Below the pieces are notes generated by a model, which was given only the letters and a program-made list of their open reading frames with translations, did not search any database and was not told the origin of the DNA. Both the position numbers and the translations under genes were made by a program. From Bacillota bacterium (lineage in GTDB: Bacteria; Bacillota; Clostridia; Lachnospirales; Lachnospiraceae), in contig JAEZGY010000084.1 of the NCBI GenBank assembly GCA_023416695.1, forward strand, positions 12,181-76,180: a stretch of DNA of 64,000 nucleotides. The letters are read 5' to 3'. Position 1 is the stretch's first letter; each line of letters starts with the position of its first letter. Below, one piece after another: positions 35,964 to 45,541 of this stretch.

Positions 35964-38789
35964 TTAGCTCTCAGAAACATCTGTTTTACATAGTTTTTTC
36001 CTTTTGTAAAATAAAATTACTAGGACATATAAAACCACTCCAATTATGCTTACAATGCCACCTAGCATAAGATATGGTGTTTGATATCTTAATTCTATTC
36101 TATGTTCTCCTGAAGTAAGCTCTATTGCCATAAACATTGTATTAGCTCGTTTAAGTTCAACCTGCTTACCATCTACATATGCAGTCCATCCCTCACTATA
36201 TGGTATAGACATGCATAAAATCTTATCCTTGTCACAAGTAATACTTCCCGTAACCTTATTATTATCGATCTTTATCTGCTCAAGGGTGTTTTCGTTTAAC
36301 TTTTTAATTTGACTTACTATATTATCCATTGGTTGGCATACAACCTTCATGTCTTCAAATTCATATAACCCTGTATCATAGAATGTAAGGGTAATTTTAG
36401 TTGCCTGCTTCTTATCATAGCCTAGATTCACAAGGTAATTTGATTTACCAGAATAAAAATTATAGTCAGGCGTTAGACTTCGTATCGTGCTAGAGACTTT
36501 ACCGTTGGTGACCTTAATTCTTCCATTGGTATTAGAAGTCTTGTACCAGTCGCGATAGGTAACCTTTGCTGAATTCTGTTGGTACAAAGTAAGTGACTCC
36601 CAATCCTTCTCACTAATTAAATCCAATGGGTGTTGTGAGGTATATTTTAATTTATCAAAAATAAGATAGGTTTCACTGTTACTAATTCCTGAAAAAGAAA
36701 GAGTAACTTTTGCATTGGTACTATTTACCTGAAATACTCCATCCTTTACTTCTATGTCTCCAGAAAAGGTCATTTCATAAGGAATTTCCCGGTTATTTAA
36801 TGACAATTGTGTACTCTTGGCACTGGACTGATCTAGGACTACTCCTTGCAATAAAGCCTCCTGTTTATCAGCTACTGTCATTGCATCGTAAACCTCACGT
36901 TTTATATAGCTATCGTAGGTATATCCTAATGGCAAATAATTCTTAGCTTGGTATAAAACATAATCTGTGTTCGGTAGATCCTTTAGAGATAGAGAACTCA
37001 CCTTATTGTTTTTATATAAATATGGTACATATGAGACACCCTTCTTTGGAATAATAAAATATTTAACGGAAGCTAAAGCATCCAATATAGAACGTCCATC
37101 CAAATTCTTATATACATTTTCCACAGCAATATTCAAGTACATCTCATCTAAGTACTCTGAAATATAACCGTTATTCAGGCTAAAATAGTAGCTTGTGGTA
37201 TTAAGCTTATTTACCATGGCTGTATTGTCATATACAAAGGAGGCTATCTGATCATAACGTACCTTCCCTTTATCTTTCTGTCTTTTCACCAAATCACTTG
37301 GAAGATTACTTGTGACTCTTTCATAAGCTTGTCCAGCATCGATAAATGAATCGATATAATTATCCTCTTGAAGGGCAAACAAATAAAACCCATTGATAGA
37401 TACCGAAAGTATGGTAATTCCTAATGCTACAAATCTAATACTAGTTCGAAGTCTATCATAGGTAAGCCCTAATAATAAAAAACCACAGAAGACTACTATA
37501 AGTACCGCACTTATAGCATTCACTTCGGTTCTGGTTAAATGACTTAACAAAGAGAAACCTATATATAATAATACACATCCAGATATTTTCACAATCTCAT
37601 TTGCCTTAAGTTTGGAAAGCTCCGGTACCATTTTTACTACAATATATGCAATTAGTCCTGCATAACCCCAGGCCCATCTATTGCATATATAGGAAAATCC
37701 ATTCATTACTTTCCCTATATAAGGAATGCAGAGCATAACCGTCAGTAGCACAAAACCTACTTTAAGCTCTTTATACTGTTTTTTCTTAAGAAACAGGCAA
37801 GCAATTGCAATTACACTAAAGGAGCTAAATCCTAGGCAAGTCCAATAACTGTTATTACCACTAGTATAGTTCCCAATCATCTTTATATAGTAGGACAGTG
37901 GGTAGACTAGTAATACGCTATTCTCAGCCTTTAATCGGTGTGTTCCTAAAAGTAAATTTACTACAGGGATCATAACCACTCCTGCAAGTGCAATAGCTAT
38001 CATTGCAAAGAAAATAAAGCGAAGAAACATTCTCCATGTCTTTTTCCATTCTAAACGTTTTTCTAGGAAAACATACCTGACAACCACATAGATGATTGTA
38101 AGGATACAGGTCATATAAGCAAAATAAAAATTACTTATGCAGGCCACTGCCAACATACCAATAAACAGGACTGGTTTTTTCCTCTGTAGTATCCTATCTG
38201 CTCCTACTAAAATAAGAGGAAAGTAAATTAACGAGTTCGTAAAATATGGGTGTCGTACAGCTGTTAAAAGGACATAGCCAGAAAAACAATAAATTACAGT
38301 ACCTGTCAATGTAGCAGTCTTCTTATTCCCATGTGATCTAGCATAGTAAGAAAAAGCCATTCCTGCTAAATATATTCTAAGTATAATTAAAAATTCATAT
38401 AGATATTGTGTGTAACGAGATGGTACTAGCGCAGATAATAGATTTAACGGATCACCTAACACATAATAATGAAGTGTCGTTATGATATCTGAACCATAAC
38501 CTATAGACAAATCCCACATAGGGATAGTCAAGTTAAAATCAAACAATACACCCTTTAATATCTTTCGTAACCATTGTCCATAGTATGTCAAGGAGATAAA
38601 ATGTTGATTTATACCATCGTAAGTATATATAAATGTCTTTCCATTTATGTAAAAAATTGAGTATATGACAAAAAATAGAAGAAAAAAAGCCAATGTATAC
38701 AACACATAATAATTCATTCTTTTTCCTGAGTCATTTACTCTATTAAAAAGAGTCTTCCCCTTGCTTTTTATATCATAATAATCCTTCAT
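35964..38789 (-). CDS. YfhO-family membrane glycosyltransferase (GT-C type)
   Basis: 941 residues with about 12 membrane segments in the first 480, a large outside domain (about 490-905) and a last helix. After helix 1, FIYTYDGINQHFISLTYYGQ carries the candidate catalytic Asp. The outside domain has NSNTEV-free coils and ends with IPYSEGWTAYVDGKQVELK, closely matching the other YfhO-like protein at 14885-17620. With the GtrB- and GtrA-like genes after it, it forms a complete three-part sugar-transfer system of the CsbB-YfhO-GtcA kind. AGGAGGTTGATTA ribosome site and own promoter. Confidence 0.9.
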   Translation of the reverse strand: MKDYYDIKSKGKTLFNRVNDSGKRMNYYVLYTLAFFLLFFVIYSIFYINGKTFIYTYDGINQHFISLTYYGQWLRKILKGVLFDFNLTIPMWDLSIGYGSDIITTLHYYVLGDPLNLLSALVPSRYTQYLYEFLIILRIYLAGMAFSYYARSHGNKKTATLTGTVIYCFSGYVLLTAVRHPYFTNSLIYFPLILVGADRILQRKKPVLFIGMLAVACISNFYFAYMTCILTIIYVVVRYVFLEKRLEWKKTWRMFLRFIFFAMIAIALAGVVMIPVVNLLLGTHRLKAENSVLLVYPLSYYIKMIGNYTSGNNSYWTCLGFSSFSVIAIACLFLKKKQYKELKVGFVLLTVMLCIPYIGKVMNGFSYICNRWAWGYAGLIAYIVVKMVPELSKLKANEIVKISGCVLLYIGFSLLSHLTRTEVNAISAVLIVVFCGFLLLGLTYDRLRTSIRFVALGITILSVSINGFYLFALQEDNYIDSFIDAGQAYERVTSNLPSDLVKRQKDKGKVRYDQIASFVYDNTAMVNKLNTTSYYFSLNNGYISEYLDEMYLNIAVENVYKNLDGRSILDALASVKYFIIPKKGVSYVPYLYKNNKVSSLSLKDLPNTDYVLYQAKNYLPLGYTYDSYIKREVYDAMTVADKQEALLQGVVLDQSSAKSTQLSLNNREIPYEMTFSGDIEVKDGVFQVNSTNAKVTLSFSGISNSETYLIFDKLKYTSQHPLDLISEKDWESLTLYQQNSAKVTYRDWYKTSNTNGRIKVTNGKVSSTIRSLTPDYNFYSGKSNYLVNLGYDKKQATKITLTFYDTGLYEFEDMKVVCQPMDNIVSQIKKLNENTLEQIKIDNNKVTGSITCDKDKILCMSIPYSEGWTAYVDGKQVELKRANTMFMAIELTSGEHRIELRYQTPYLMLGGIVSIIGVVLYVLVILFYKRKKLCKTDVSES

Positions 38790-38812
38790 TAATCAACCTC
38801 CTATGTAGATTT

Positions 38813-38841
38813 ATACTACATTAGTCGCCATAATCTGTCAA
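38813..38841 (-). promoter_or_regulatory. Promoter of the YfhO/GtrB/GtrA operon
   Basis: TTGACA (38841-38836) and TAGTAT (38818-38813) on the minus strand are separated by 17 nt. The expected start is only about 15-20 nt before the ATG, so the leader is very short. Confidence 0.65.
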
Positions 38842-38844
38842 GCA

Positions 38845-38900
38845 TAGAAAAAACTCCCTATAGGAGTTAGATGTTATCACCTAATCGTCCTATAAGGAGT
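38845..38900 (-). terminator. Intrinsic terminator of the pyruvate:ferredoxin oxidoreductase gene
   Basis: A 13-nt arm (38853-38865) pairs with 38888-38900 with one mismatch. On the minus strand a T run follows, 24 bp past the nifJ stop codon and just before the next promoter. Confidence 0.75.
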
Positions 38901-38923
38901 CCAAATAAATTACCTATTTATTT

Positions 38924-41900
38924 TTATACTGTTCTCTTAACTAGTTCTTGGTATTTCTTCTTTGCTTCTCTCTCAGCAGCCTCAAATAATTCCTTGGCTC
39001 TTTCTGGATTTGTTCTAGCAAGGTTACTATAACGCACCTCATTTTGTAAGAATTCTTGATAGCTTGCTGTTGGAGCCTTAGAATCTAACTGGAATGGATT
39101 CTTTCCTTCTTCCTCAAGACGTGGGTCAAAGCGGTATAAATTCCAGTATCCACACTGTACAGCTCTCTTCTCTTCTGTCTGAGATAAGGTCATTCCACCT
39201 TTAATTCCATGAGAAATACATGGAGCATAGGCAACAATAATGGAAGGTCCTGGATAGCTCTCTGCCTCTATAAATGCCTTAATACATTGGTTATAATCAG
39301 CCCCCTGTGCAATGGATGCTACATATACATAGCCGTAGCTCATAGCGATAGATGCTAAATCCTTCTTCTTGATTTCCTTACCACCTGCCGCAAACTGTGC
39401 AATAGCACCAGTCTGAGTTGCCTTTGAGGACTGTCCACCTGTGTTAGAATATACCTCTGTATCAAATACAAGGATGTTAACGTCCTGTCCAGCAGCAAGT
39501 ACATGGTCTAAACCACCGAATCCAATATCGTAAGCCCAACCGTCTCCACCAATAATCCATTGAGATTTTTTAGAAGCAAAATCTTTATTCTTTAGGATAT
39601 AATCTCTATCTGCATTGTCACAATCACAAGCTTCTAGTGCAGTAATCATTGCCTCTGTTGCAGGTCCATTGGCTGTGGAAGAATCTTTTGTTGCCAGGTA
39701 CTCCATAAGAGCCGCCTTAACCGTATCCTTCTTAGCAACCTGAAGCAGATTATCTGCAGCTTGTAAAACTCTAGCTCTTAAAGCCTTCTGTGCAAGAGAC
39801 ATACCATATCCATATTCTGCATTATCCTCAAATAAGGAGTTCGCCCAAGCAGGACCTTGCCCCTTCTTATTCACGGTATATGGAGATGCAGGGGAGGAAC
39901 CACCCCAGATTGAGGAACATCCTGTTGCATTGGCAATATACATTCTATCTCCAAAAAGCTGAGTCATTAATCTTGCATATGGAGTTTCACCACAACCTGC
40001 ACAAGCGCCAGAGAATTCCATTAAAGGCTTCTTAAACTGACTACCTTTAACACTAGTCTCTTTAAATTTCTCAAATACAGGAGCTGGAGTAACAATCTTT
40101 GTTGCATAATCAGCCATAGCTTGAGAATCTAACTGGCTCTCAATTGGCTGCATGGTAAGAGCCTTAACACCCTTCTTACCAGGACATACGTTAGCACAAC
40201 TACCACAACCTGTACAATCCATAACAGATACTGTCATAGCAAATTTATAATCAGGAAGTCCTGTCATAGGTAGAGTTGGATACTCAGGTGCATTCTTAGC
40301 AGCCTCTTCATCTAGAACAACAGGACGAATTACTGCATGAGGACATACATAAGCACAGAAATTACATTGGATACAATTGTCTGGATCCCAATTTGGTACA
40401 TCAATGGCAACCCCTCGTTTTTCAAAAGCTGCTGAACCACTTGGTATAGTGCCATCTGCATAATCCATAAACGCAGACACTGGAAGATCATTACCTGTCT
40501 GAGTATTTACTGCAGCCTGAATCGTATTAACGTATTTTACAACATCTTCTCTTCCAGCAGTAGCCTTCTCATGTAAATCTTCATATTCACAATTGGACCA
40601 AGCTTCAGGTATCTTAATCTCAACAATGGCCTTGCTACCAGCATCGATAGCTGCATGGTTCATCTTAACAATTTCTTCTCCCTTACTCATATAAGAAGCA
40701 GTTGCTGCATCCTTCATATATTGAATTGCGTCAGCAGCAGGAATGATATTGGCTAACTGGAAGAACGCAGACTGTAAAACGGTATTAATTCTTCCTCCTA
40801 AGCCAGTTTCCTTACCAATCTTAAACCCATCTATTGTATAGAACTTAATCTTGTGATCTGCCATATACTTCTTAACCTGGCCAGGTAAATAGGAATCCAT
40901 ATCTTCCTGTGTCCAGTTACAGTTTAATAGGAAGGTTCCACCATCCTTTAAATCCTGCACCATGTTATATTTACGAAGGTAAGCAGGGGTATGACAAGCA
41001 ACAAAATCAGCCTTATTAATGAGATAGGTTGCCTTAATTGGATCCTTACCAAAACGTAAGTGAGAAATGGTAACACCACCAGATTTTTTGGAGTCATAAT
41101 CAAAATATGCCTGAACATTTAGGTCTGTATGGTCACCAATAATCTTAATAGAGTTCTTGTTAGCACCTACTGTACCATCTGAGCCTAATCCCCAGAACTT
41201 ACAGCTTATAATACTCTTTGGTGTAGTATCTGGATTCTCTACTCTTCCTAGAGATAAATTGGTTACATCATCAACGATACCAATTGTAAATCTCTCTTTC
41301 TCTTCATTGCGATATACAGCAATAATATCAGCTGGAGTAGTATCCTTAGATCCTAGACCATAACGGCCACTAAATACAGGGGTATCCTTAAATTGTGTTC
41401 CTCTTAAGGAAGCAACTACATCCATAAATAATGGTTCACCAAGAGCTCCTGGCTCCTTGGTACGATCTAAAACACTAATGCTCTTTACTGTCTCAGGAAT
41501 TGCAGCAACTAAATGTTTCGCACTAAAAGGACGATACAGTCGAACTTTAATTAAGCCAACCTTCTCCCCTGCTGCCTGAAGATAGTCAATGGTCTCCTCG
41601 ATGGTATCACAAACAGAGCCCATTGCAATAATTACTCTTTCTGCATCTTTCGCACCATAGTAATTAAATAGGCCATAGTTACTTCCGATTCTCTTATTTA
41701 CCTGCTCCATATAATCTTCAACAATAGCAGGAATTGCTTCATAATATGTATTGGATGCTTCTCTTGATTGGAAGAATACATCCGGATTCTGTGCGGTACC
41801 ACGAATTACAGGATGTTGTGGGTTTAAAGCACGGTTACGAAACTCGTCGATAGCGTCCATATCTACCATCTCTGCTAATTCATCATAATCCCAAATATCC

Positions 41901-42448
41901 ACCTTCTGAATCTCATGAGAGGTTCTAAACCCATCAAAGAAATGAAGAAATGGAACTCTACCTTTGATTGCAGCCAAATGTGCTACTGCTCCAAGATCCA
42001 TGGTTTCCTGCACATTTCCAGCACATAGCATTGCATATCCAGTTTGACGACATGCATAGATATCTGAGTGGTCACCAAAAATAGATAAAGCGTGAGAAGC
42101 CAAAGCACGGGCTGATACATGAATAACACCTGGTAACAGTTCTCCTGCCATCTTATACATGTTTGGTATCATTAACAAAAGTCCCTGGGAAGCGGTATAC
42201 GTTGTCGTCAATGCTCCTGCCTGCAGTGATCCATGGACAGCACCAGCTGCTCCACCTTCTGATTGCATCTCTGTCAATAGAACTGGCTGACCAAAGATAT
42301 TCTTTCTACCTTGGGTAGCCCACATGTCAGTATAATCTGCCATAGGGGATGATGGAGTAATGGGATAAATAGCAGCTACTTCTGTAAATGCATAAGAGAC
42401 ATGCGCCGCTGCAGTATTACCATCCATAGTTTTTCTTTTTCTAGCCAT
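38924..42448 (-). CDS. nifJ: Pyruvate:ferredoxin (flavodoxin) oxidoreductase
   Basis: 1174 residues, the normal length for the one-chain enzyme. The N-terminal domain begins MDGNTAAAHVSYAFTEVAAI, the usual start. Two 4Fe-4S motifs are CIQCNFCAYVCPHAVI and CTGCGSCANVCPGKKG. The third cluster ligands begin at CAGCGETPYARL, and the thiamine site is GGDGWAYDIGFGG followed by VYSNTGGQSS. It splits pyruvate to acetyl-CoA and CO2 and reduces ferredoxin, the central energy step in anaerobic clostridia. It is monocistronic, with promoter, GGAGG site and terminator all visible. Confidence 0.97.
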   Translation of the reverse strand: MARKRKTMDGNTAAAHVSYAFTEVAAIYPITPSSPMADYTDMWATQGRKNIFGQPVLLTEMQSEGGAAGAVHGSLQAGALTTTYTASQGLLLMIPNMYKMAGELLPGVIHVSARALASHALSIFGDHSDIYACRQTGYAMLCAGNVQETMDLGAVAHLAAIKGRVPFLHFFDGFRTSHEIQKVDIWDYDELAEMVDMDAIDEFRNRALNPQHPVIRGTAQNPDVFFQSREASNTYYEAIPAIVEDYMEQVNKRIGSNYGLFNYYGAKDAERVIIAMGSVCDTIEETIDYLQAAGEKVGLIKVRLYRPFSAKHLVAAIPETVKSISVLDRTKEPGALGEPLFMDVVASLRGTQFKDTPVFSGRYGLGSKDTTPADIIAVYRNEEKERFTIGIVDDVTNLSLGRVENPDTTPKSIISCKFWGLGSDGTVGANKNSIKIIGDHTDLNVQAYFDYDSKKSGGVTISHLRFGKDPIKATYLINKADFVACHTPAYLRKYNMVQDLKDGGTFLLNCNWTQEDMDSYLPGQVKKYMADHKIKFYTIDGFKIGKETGLGGRINTVLQSAFFQLANIIPAADAIQYMKDAATASYMSKGEEIVKMNHAAIDAGSKAIVEIKIPEAWSNCEYEDLHEKATAGREDVVKYVNTIQAAVNTQTGNDLPVSAFMDYADGTIPSGSAAFEKRGVAIDVPNWDPDNCIQCNFCAYVCPHAVIRPVVLDEEAAKNAPEYPTLPMTGLPDYKFAMTVSVMDCTGCGSCANVCPGKKGVKALTMQPIESQLDSQAMADYATKIVTPAPVFEKFKETSVKGSQFKKPLMEFSGACAGCGETPYARLMTQLFGDRMYIANATGCSSIWGGSSPASPYTVNKKGQGPAWANSLFEDNAEYGYGMSLAQKALRARVLQAADNLLQVAKKDTVKAALMEYLATKDSSTANGPATEAMITALEACDCDNADRDYILKNKDFASKKSQWIIGGDGWAYDIGFGGLDHVLAAGQDVNILVFDTEVYSNTGGQSSKATQTGAIAQFAAGGKEIKKKDLASIAMSYGYVYVASIAQGADYNQCIKAFIEAESYPGPSIIVAYAPCISHGIKGGMTLSQTEEKRAVQCGYWNLYRFDPRLEEEGKNPFQLDSKAPTASYQEFLQNEVRYSNLARTNPERAKELFEAAEREAKKKYQELVKRTV

Positions 42449-42539
42449 TATGTATTATCCTCCTTGTAGTATATTGACGAATTATCCGAATTAGTCACAA
42501 ATCAACTAGTCGTATAATTCAAACCTGGTTACATCCTTA

Positions 42540-42580
42540 ATTTTAACACCATAAAATGGTAATGTAAAGTAACTCGTTAC
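42540..42580 (-). promoter_or_regulatory. nifJ promoter with an adjoining inverted repeat
   Basis: TTTACA (42568-42563) and TAAAAT (42545-42540) on the minus strand, 17 nt apart, each 5 of 6. An inverted repeat ATGTAA-N9-TTACAT covers the -35, and GTAAC-TC-GTTAC lies at 42569-42580. These could be an operator; no known regulator site matches clearly. Confidence 0.55.
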
Positions 42581-42627
42581 ATAGCACTTCTTGTGCAAAC
42601 AATTCAAACAATTTATAAAATTTGTAC

Positions 42628-42656
42628 TTGCATTTTTCTGTTCTATCATATATAAT
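42628..42656 (+). promoter_or_regulatory. Promoter of the tRNA-Gln gene
   Basis: TTGCAT (42628-42633), 17 nt, then a perfect TATAAT (42651-42656). Transcription would start a few bases before the mature tRNA at 42669. Confidence 0.8.
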
Positions 42657-42668
42657 AGATTTTGCTGA

Positions 42669-42740
42669 TGGGCTATCGCCAAACGGTAAGGCCCTGGATT
42701 CTGATTCCAGTATCTGCAGGTTCGAATCCTGCTAGCCCAG
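42669..42740 (+). tRNA. tRNA-Gln (anticodon CUG)
   Basis: A full cloverleaf can be drawn. The acceptor arms TGGGCTA and TAGCCCA pair perfectly. The anticodon stem CTGGA/TCCAG holds the loop TTCTGAT, with CTG at 34-36, reading the CAG codon. The T arm has GGTTCGAATCC. The discriminator is G and no CCA is encoded. It stands alone, with its own promoter and terminator. Confidence 0.95.
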
Positions 42741-42746
42741 TATAAA

Positions 42747-42776
42747 ACTCACAACCAAACGGTTGTGAGTTTTTTT
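42747..42776 (+). terminator. Intrinsic terminator of the tRNA-Gln gene
   Basis: A perfect 10-bp stem (42747-42756 with 42761-42770), a loop of four bases and a run of seven or more T, starting six bases after the tRNA. Confidence 0.93.
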
Positions 42777-42822
42777 GTTATGGCTACGTGATAGATGAAT
42801 AAGAATGTAAATAACTCAACTT

Positions 42823-43347
42823 TTAGTTTCTACGTATTTCCCACTCTACCCGTGTAATTGCGTAAGCATATGAAATAGCATTTTTTTCGTCTTGATATTC
42901 TTTTACCTTTTTCATACCATTTGCAATAGCAGTAGACCATGATCCAATGTTTGTATATTTCATATAAGAATACAAACAATCATATGTCGTGTTCTCAAAG
43001 CCCCAGTCTCTAACTGCTCTTGCAGCTTCACTACCATATCCTCTTCTCCAATACTTCTTATGGATATGATACCCTATCTCCGGAAGTAATTCTCCATCTA
43101 TATTTTGTAGAGTAATTCCACAGTCACCAATAAATTCACCTGTTTCTTTCAAGAGTACAGCCCAAAGTCCAAAGCCATATTCTTTGTAGTTTTGAAGGTT
43201 CCATTCAATCCAGTTTCTTGTGCGTTCTTCATCAAAAGGCTTTGGGTAATGTTGCATAGTTTCAGGATCTGACACTATTTCAAATAATGCATCAAAATCC
43301 TTAGGCGTATATTCTCTTAGCATTAATCTTTTTGTTTCAATGTTCAT
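42823..43347 (-). CDS. GNAT-family N-acetyltransferase (RimJ/RimL-like)
   Basis: 174 residues from ATG 43347 (AGGGAG at 8 nt); the ATG at 43353 is too close to the site. It starts NIETKRLMLREYTPKDFDALFEI, the family's usual opening. Acetyl-CoA binding strand and loop are seen in EIGYHIHKKYWRRGYGSEAA (the R/Q-x2-G-x-G/A loop). RimJ/RimL-type members acetylate ribosomal-protein N-termini, but many homologues modify small molecules or are unassigned. It is monocistronic between the tRNA and the GDPD gene; no regulation visible. Confidence 0.88.
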   Translation of the reverse strand: MNIETKRLMLREYTPKDFDALFEIVSDPETMQHYPKPFDEERTRNWIEWNLQNYKEYGFGLWAVLLKETGEFIGDCGITLQNIDGELLPEIGYHIHKKYWRRGYGSEAARAVRDWGFENTTYDCLYSYMKYTNIGSWSTAIANGMKKVKEYQDEKNAISYAYAITRVEWEIRRN

Positions 43348-43383
43348 CTTCATCTCTCCCTAATTGCTATTGTCAATAAAACA

Positions 43384-43417
43384 AAAGGGATTTCCAATGA
43401 ATATCGGATATCCCTTT
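43384..43417 (-). terminator. Intrinsic terminator of the Big2-GDPD gene
   Basis: A 12-bp stem (43384-43395 with 43406-43417, one mismatch) followed on the minus strand by TTTTGTTTTATT. It lies 36 bp past the stop codon. Confidence 0.75.
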
Positions 43418-43453
43418 CTCTTATAACATATTACTCATAATTATTAAAGTATA

Positions 43454-45304
43454 CTAAAACACTATGGCATCGTACATATCTGTGGTAACAAAATCAATGC
43501 CCTTATTAAATAATTTTTTTGCAACAGACATATTGTTCACAGTATATGCGCCAACTTTTAATCCAAGTGAATGTACTTTTTCTATCCTGGTTTGAGTTAC
43601 ATAGCTACTATAATCTACATTTAAATGAACACCTAAAGCTGCCGCTGTGTCTATATTCCCATCTGTTAGGTAACACAACCAATAAAGATTTAAGGTAGGA
43701 TCAATTGCTTTAAACTTTTGCATATAGCTATAACTACCAGTAATTATCGTTTGCTCTTTAATACCTATCTCATTCAATAAATTCACAAGATTCTGAAGAC
43801 TTTTTACACTCTTAATATGAAGCACAGGACTCATTCCATATACCTTACATAGGTATAAATAATCCTTCAGAGTCGGTATAGTAAGCCCTGGGTAGGTAGA
43901 AATATTAGTTCCCTTATTCATGGATGCACTTTGTATCTGGGCAAGAGTAAGATTACTTACTGCTCCACTACCATTTGTCCTAGAAGAAATATCTTCATCA
44001 TGAAGCAATACGAACTCTCCATCCTTTGTTTCTCTAACATCACACTCTATTCCCATGAATTTTCCACTTTCTCCTGCAGCCTTGTAGGCCGGAATAGAGT
44101 TAGAAGGAGCGACATAAATACTTCCCATATGAGCAACAAATTGGCTAGGACTATAAGTAATATCTTCATAATTCTTAACATTAAACTGTACTGTAGCTGT
44201 TGTTCCTACTGCATCATTTGCTTTGACATAGATAAAAGCACTACCCGCTTTTATTGCTTTTACATCACCAGTATCCGTTACCGTAAGAACACTAGTATCG
44301 CTAGAGGTATAGGTAGCCCCCAATGCTGCCACTTCACTAGGCGCAATTTCTGGTTGTAATTGATAAGTCTCCGAAACCACAAGATTTTGAACAGTGGTTG
44401 GTACTGCTATTGTAGTAGCAGATTCTACTACCTTTACAGTAATACTCGTCTGAACATTAGACCCATCTGTAGCACTAGCGACGATATTAGCACTTCCAAC
44501 CGCTACTGCCTTTATAGTTCCATTTTTATTCACTGTGGCAACCCTACTATTGGATGACACATAGCTTAAGGTTTTTTTATACGCATTATTTGGGCTTACG
44601 TTACAAGAGGCAGATATTACATTTCCTGGGGTTGTAACAATTTGATCGGTCATCGCCTGTATGGTAGCTACCGGTCGAACTACTGTTATTTTATATTTAG
44701 CATATTTCCCACTACCATCTGCTGCCTTAACGGTAATAATTGCAGATGCGCTATTTTTGCCTTTAGGGATTCCCTTTGCCAACACATAACCCTTTTTAGA
44801 TACTGCAACTACACTTGTGTTAGAAGAACTATATATCAAGCCTTTATTACTTGCTTTTGATGGTGTAACACTGGTAGATAGATTAAAACCCTTACCTACA
44901 CAAAGAGTTTTATTTGCCGGCGTTGTAACCTTAACCTTGCTTACCATAGTCCCTACAGTAATCGTAATAGAAGCTTTTTTCTTACTTCCATCTCTAGCAG
45001 TAGCTGTTATAACAGCCGTTCCATTTTTTTTGGCATAAACCTTTCCATTGGAATTTACTGATACCACTGATGGCTTTGAACTTGTCCATTTAAGCTTTTT
45101 ATATGTAGCATTGGACGGTGCAATGGATGTTTTAAGTGTCAATGAACTGCCTCTTACCATAGTCCGTTTACTGTTAATTACATTCGTTATTGAGATTTTT
45201 GTTACCTTCTTCGTTGCTGCTTGAACTGGCTCAGCGTATGAGAAGAAAGAGCAACCTACAAGACAAAACACTGCAATAAATATAATCTGTCTTACTTTTT
45301 TCAC
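43454..45304 (-). CDS. Secreted protein with Big2 Ig-like repeats and a glycerophosphodiester phosphodiesterase domain
   Basis: 616 residues from GTG 45304, with GGAGGGGG about 11 nt upstream; no other start covers the signal peptide. The signal peptide (IIFIAVFCLVGCSFFSYA) ends near VQA-AT. Residues 36-375 hold four bacterial Ig-like (Big_2) repeats of about 85 residues, each with a SSxxxVVxVxxxGxVxA pattern. Residues 390-616 are a GDPD TIM barrel: VAHMGSIYVAPSNSI (His and Asn, close to the usual HRG..APENT), GIECDVRETKDGEFVLLHDE, and the end TVNNMSVAKKLFNKGIDFVT. It would cleave glycerophosphodiesters, perhaps teichoic acid or lipid headgroups, outside the cell; the Ig repeats probably tether it to the wall. 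Confidence 0.9.
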   Translation of the reverse strand: MKKVRQIIFIAVFCLVGCSFFSYAEPVQAATKKVTKISITNVINSKRTMVRGSSLTLKTSIAPSNATYKKLKWTSSKPSVVSVNSNGKVYAKKNGTAVITATARDGSKKKASITITVGTMVSKVKVTTPANKTLCVGKGFNLSTSVTPSKASNKGLIYSSSNTSVVAVSKKGYVLAKGIPKGKNSASAIITVKAADGSGKYAKYKITVVRPVATIQAMTDQIVTTPGNVISASCNVSPNNAYKKTLSYVSSNSRVATVNKNGTIKAVAVGSANIVASATDGSNVQTSITVKVVESATTIAVPTTVQNLVVSETYQLQPEIAPSEVAALGATYTSSDTSVLTVTDTGDVKAIKAGSAFIYVKANDAVGTTATVQFNVKNYEDITYSPSQFVAHMGSIYVAPSNSIPAYKAAGESGKFMGIECDVRETKDGEFVLLHDEDISSRTNGSGAVSNLTLAQIQSASMNKGTNISTYPGLTIPTLKDYLYLCKVYGMSPVLHIKSVKSLQNLVNLLNEIGIKEQTIITGSYSYMQKFKAIDPTLNLYWLCYLTDGNIDTAAALGVHLNVDYSSYVTQTRIEKVHSLGLKVGAYTVNNMSVAKKLFNKGIDFVTTDMYDAIVF

Positions 45305-45541
45305 CTTGGATCGAGCCCCCTCCTACTTTCAACATTATTCTGTTTCTTCAAGTTTAATGCTATAAACCAAATTATACAAACATAAAATGTCTAAATTATG
45401 TCAAATTATAAATTATAATGTTTCGCTTCTTATATATCGTCAAGATTTTATAAAACTCTTTAGTAATTATTGAAAAAAATAATAATACTATAAGTAGAAC
45501 AAAGGTTAATAACCTATTTTCAATACAAGTGAGGATGAATT

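Noticed and set aside
42449..42668. Possible riboswitch in the nifJ leader
   Set aside because: Only the promoter and two short inverted repeats are visible; no conserved riboswitch core or terminator before the ATG.
43931..44359. 142-codon plus-strand frame opposite the Big2 repeats
   Set aside because: Antisense to a repeat-rich gene, Cys/Ser/Tyr-rich as expected from the complement, with no start signals.
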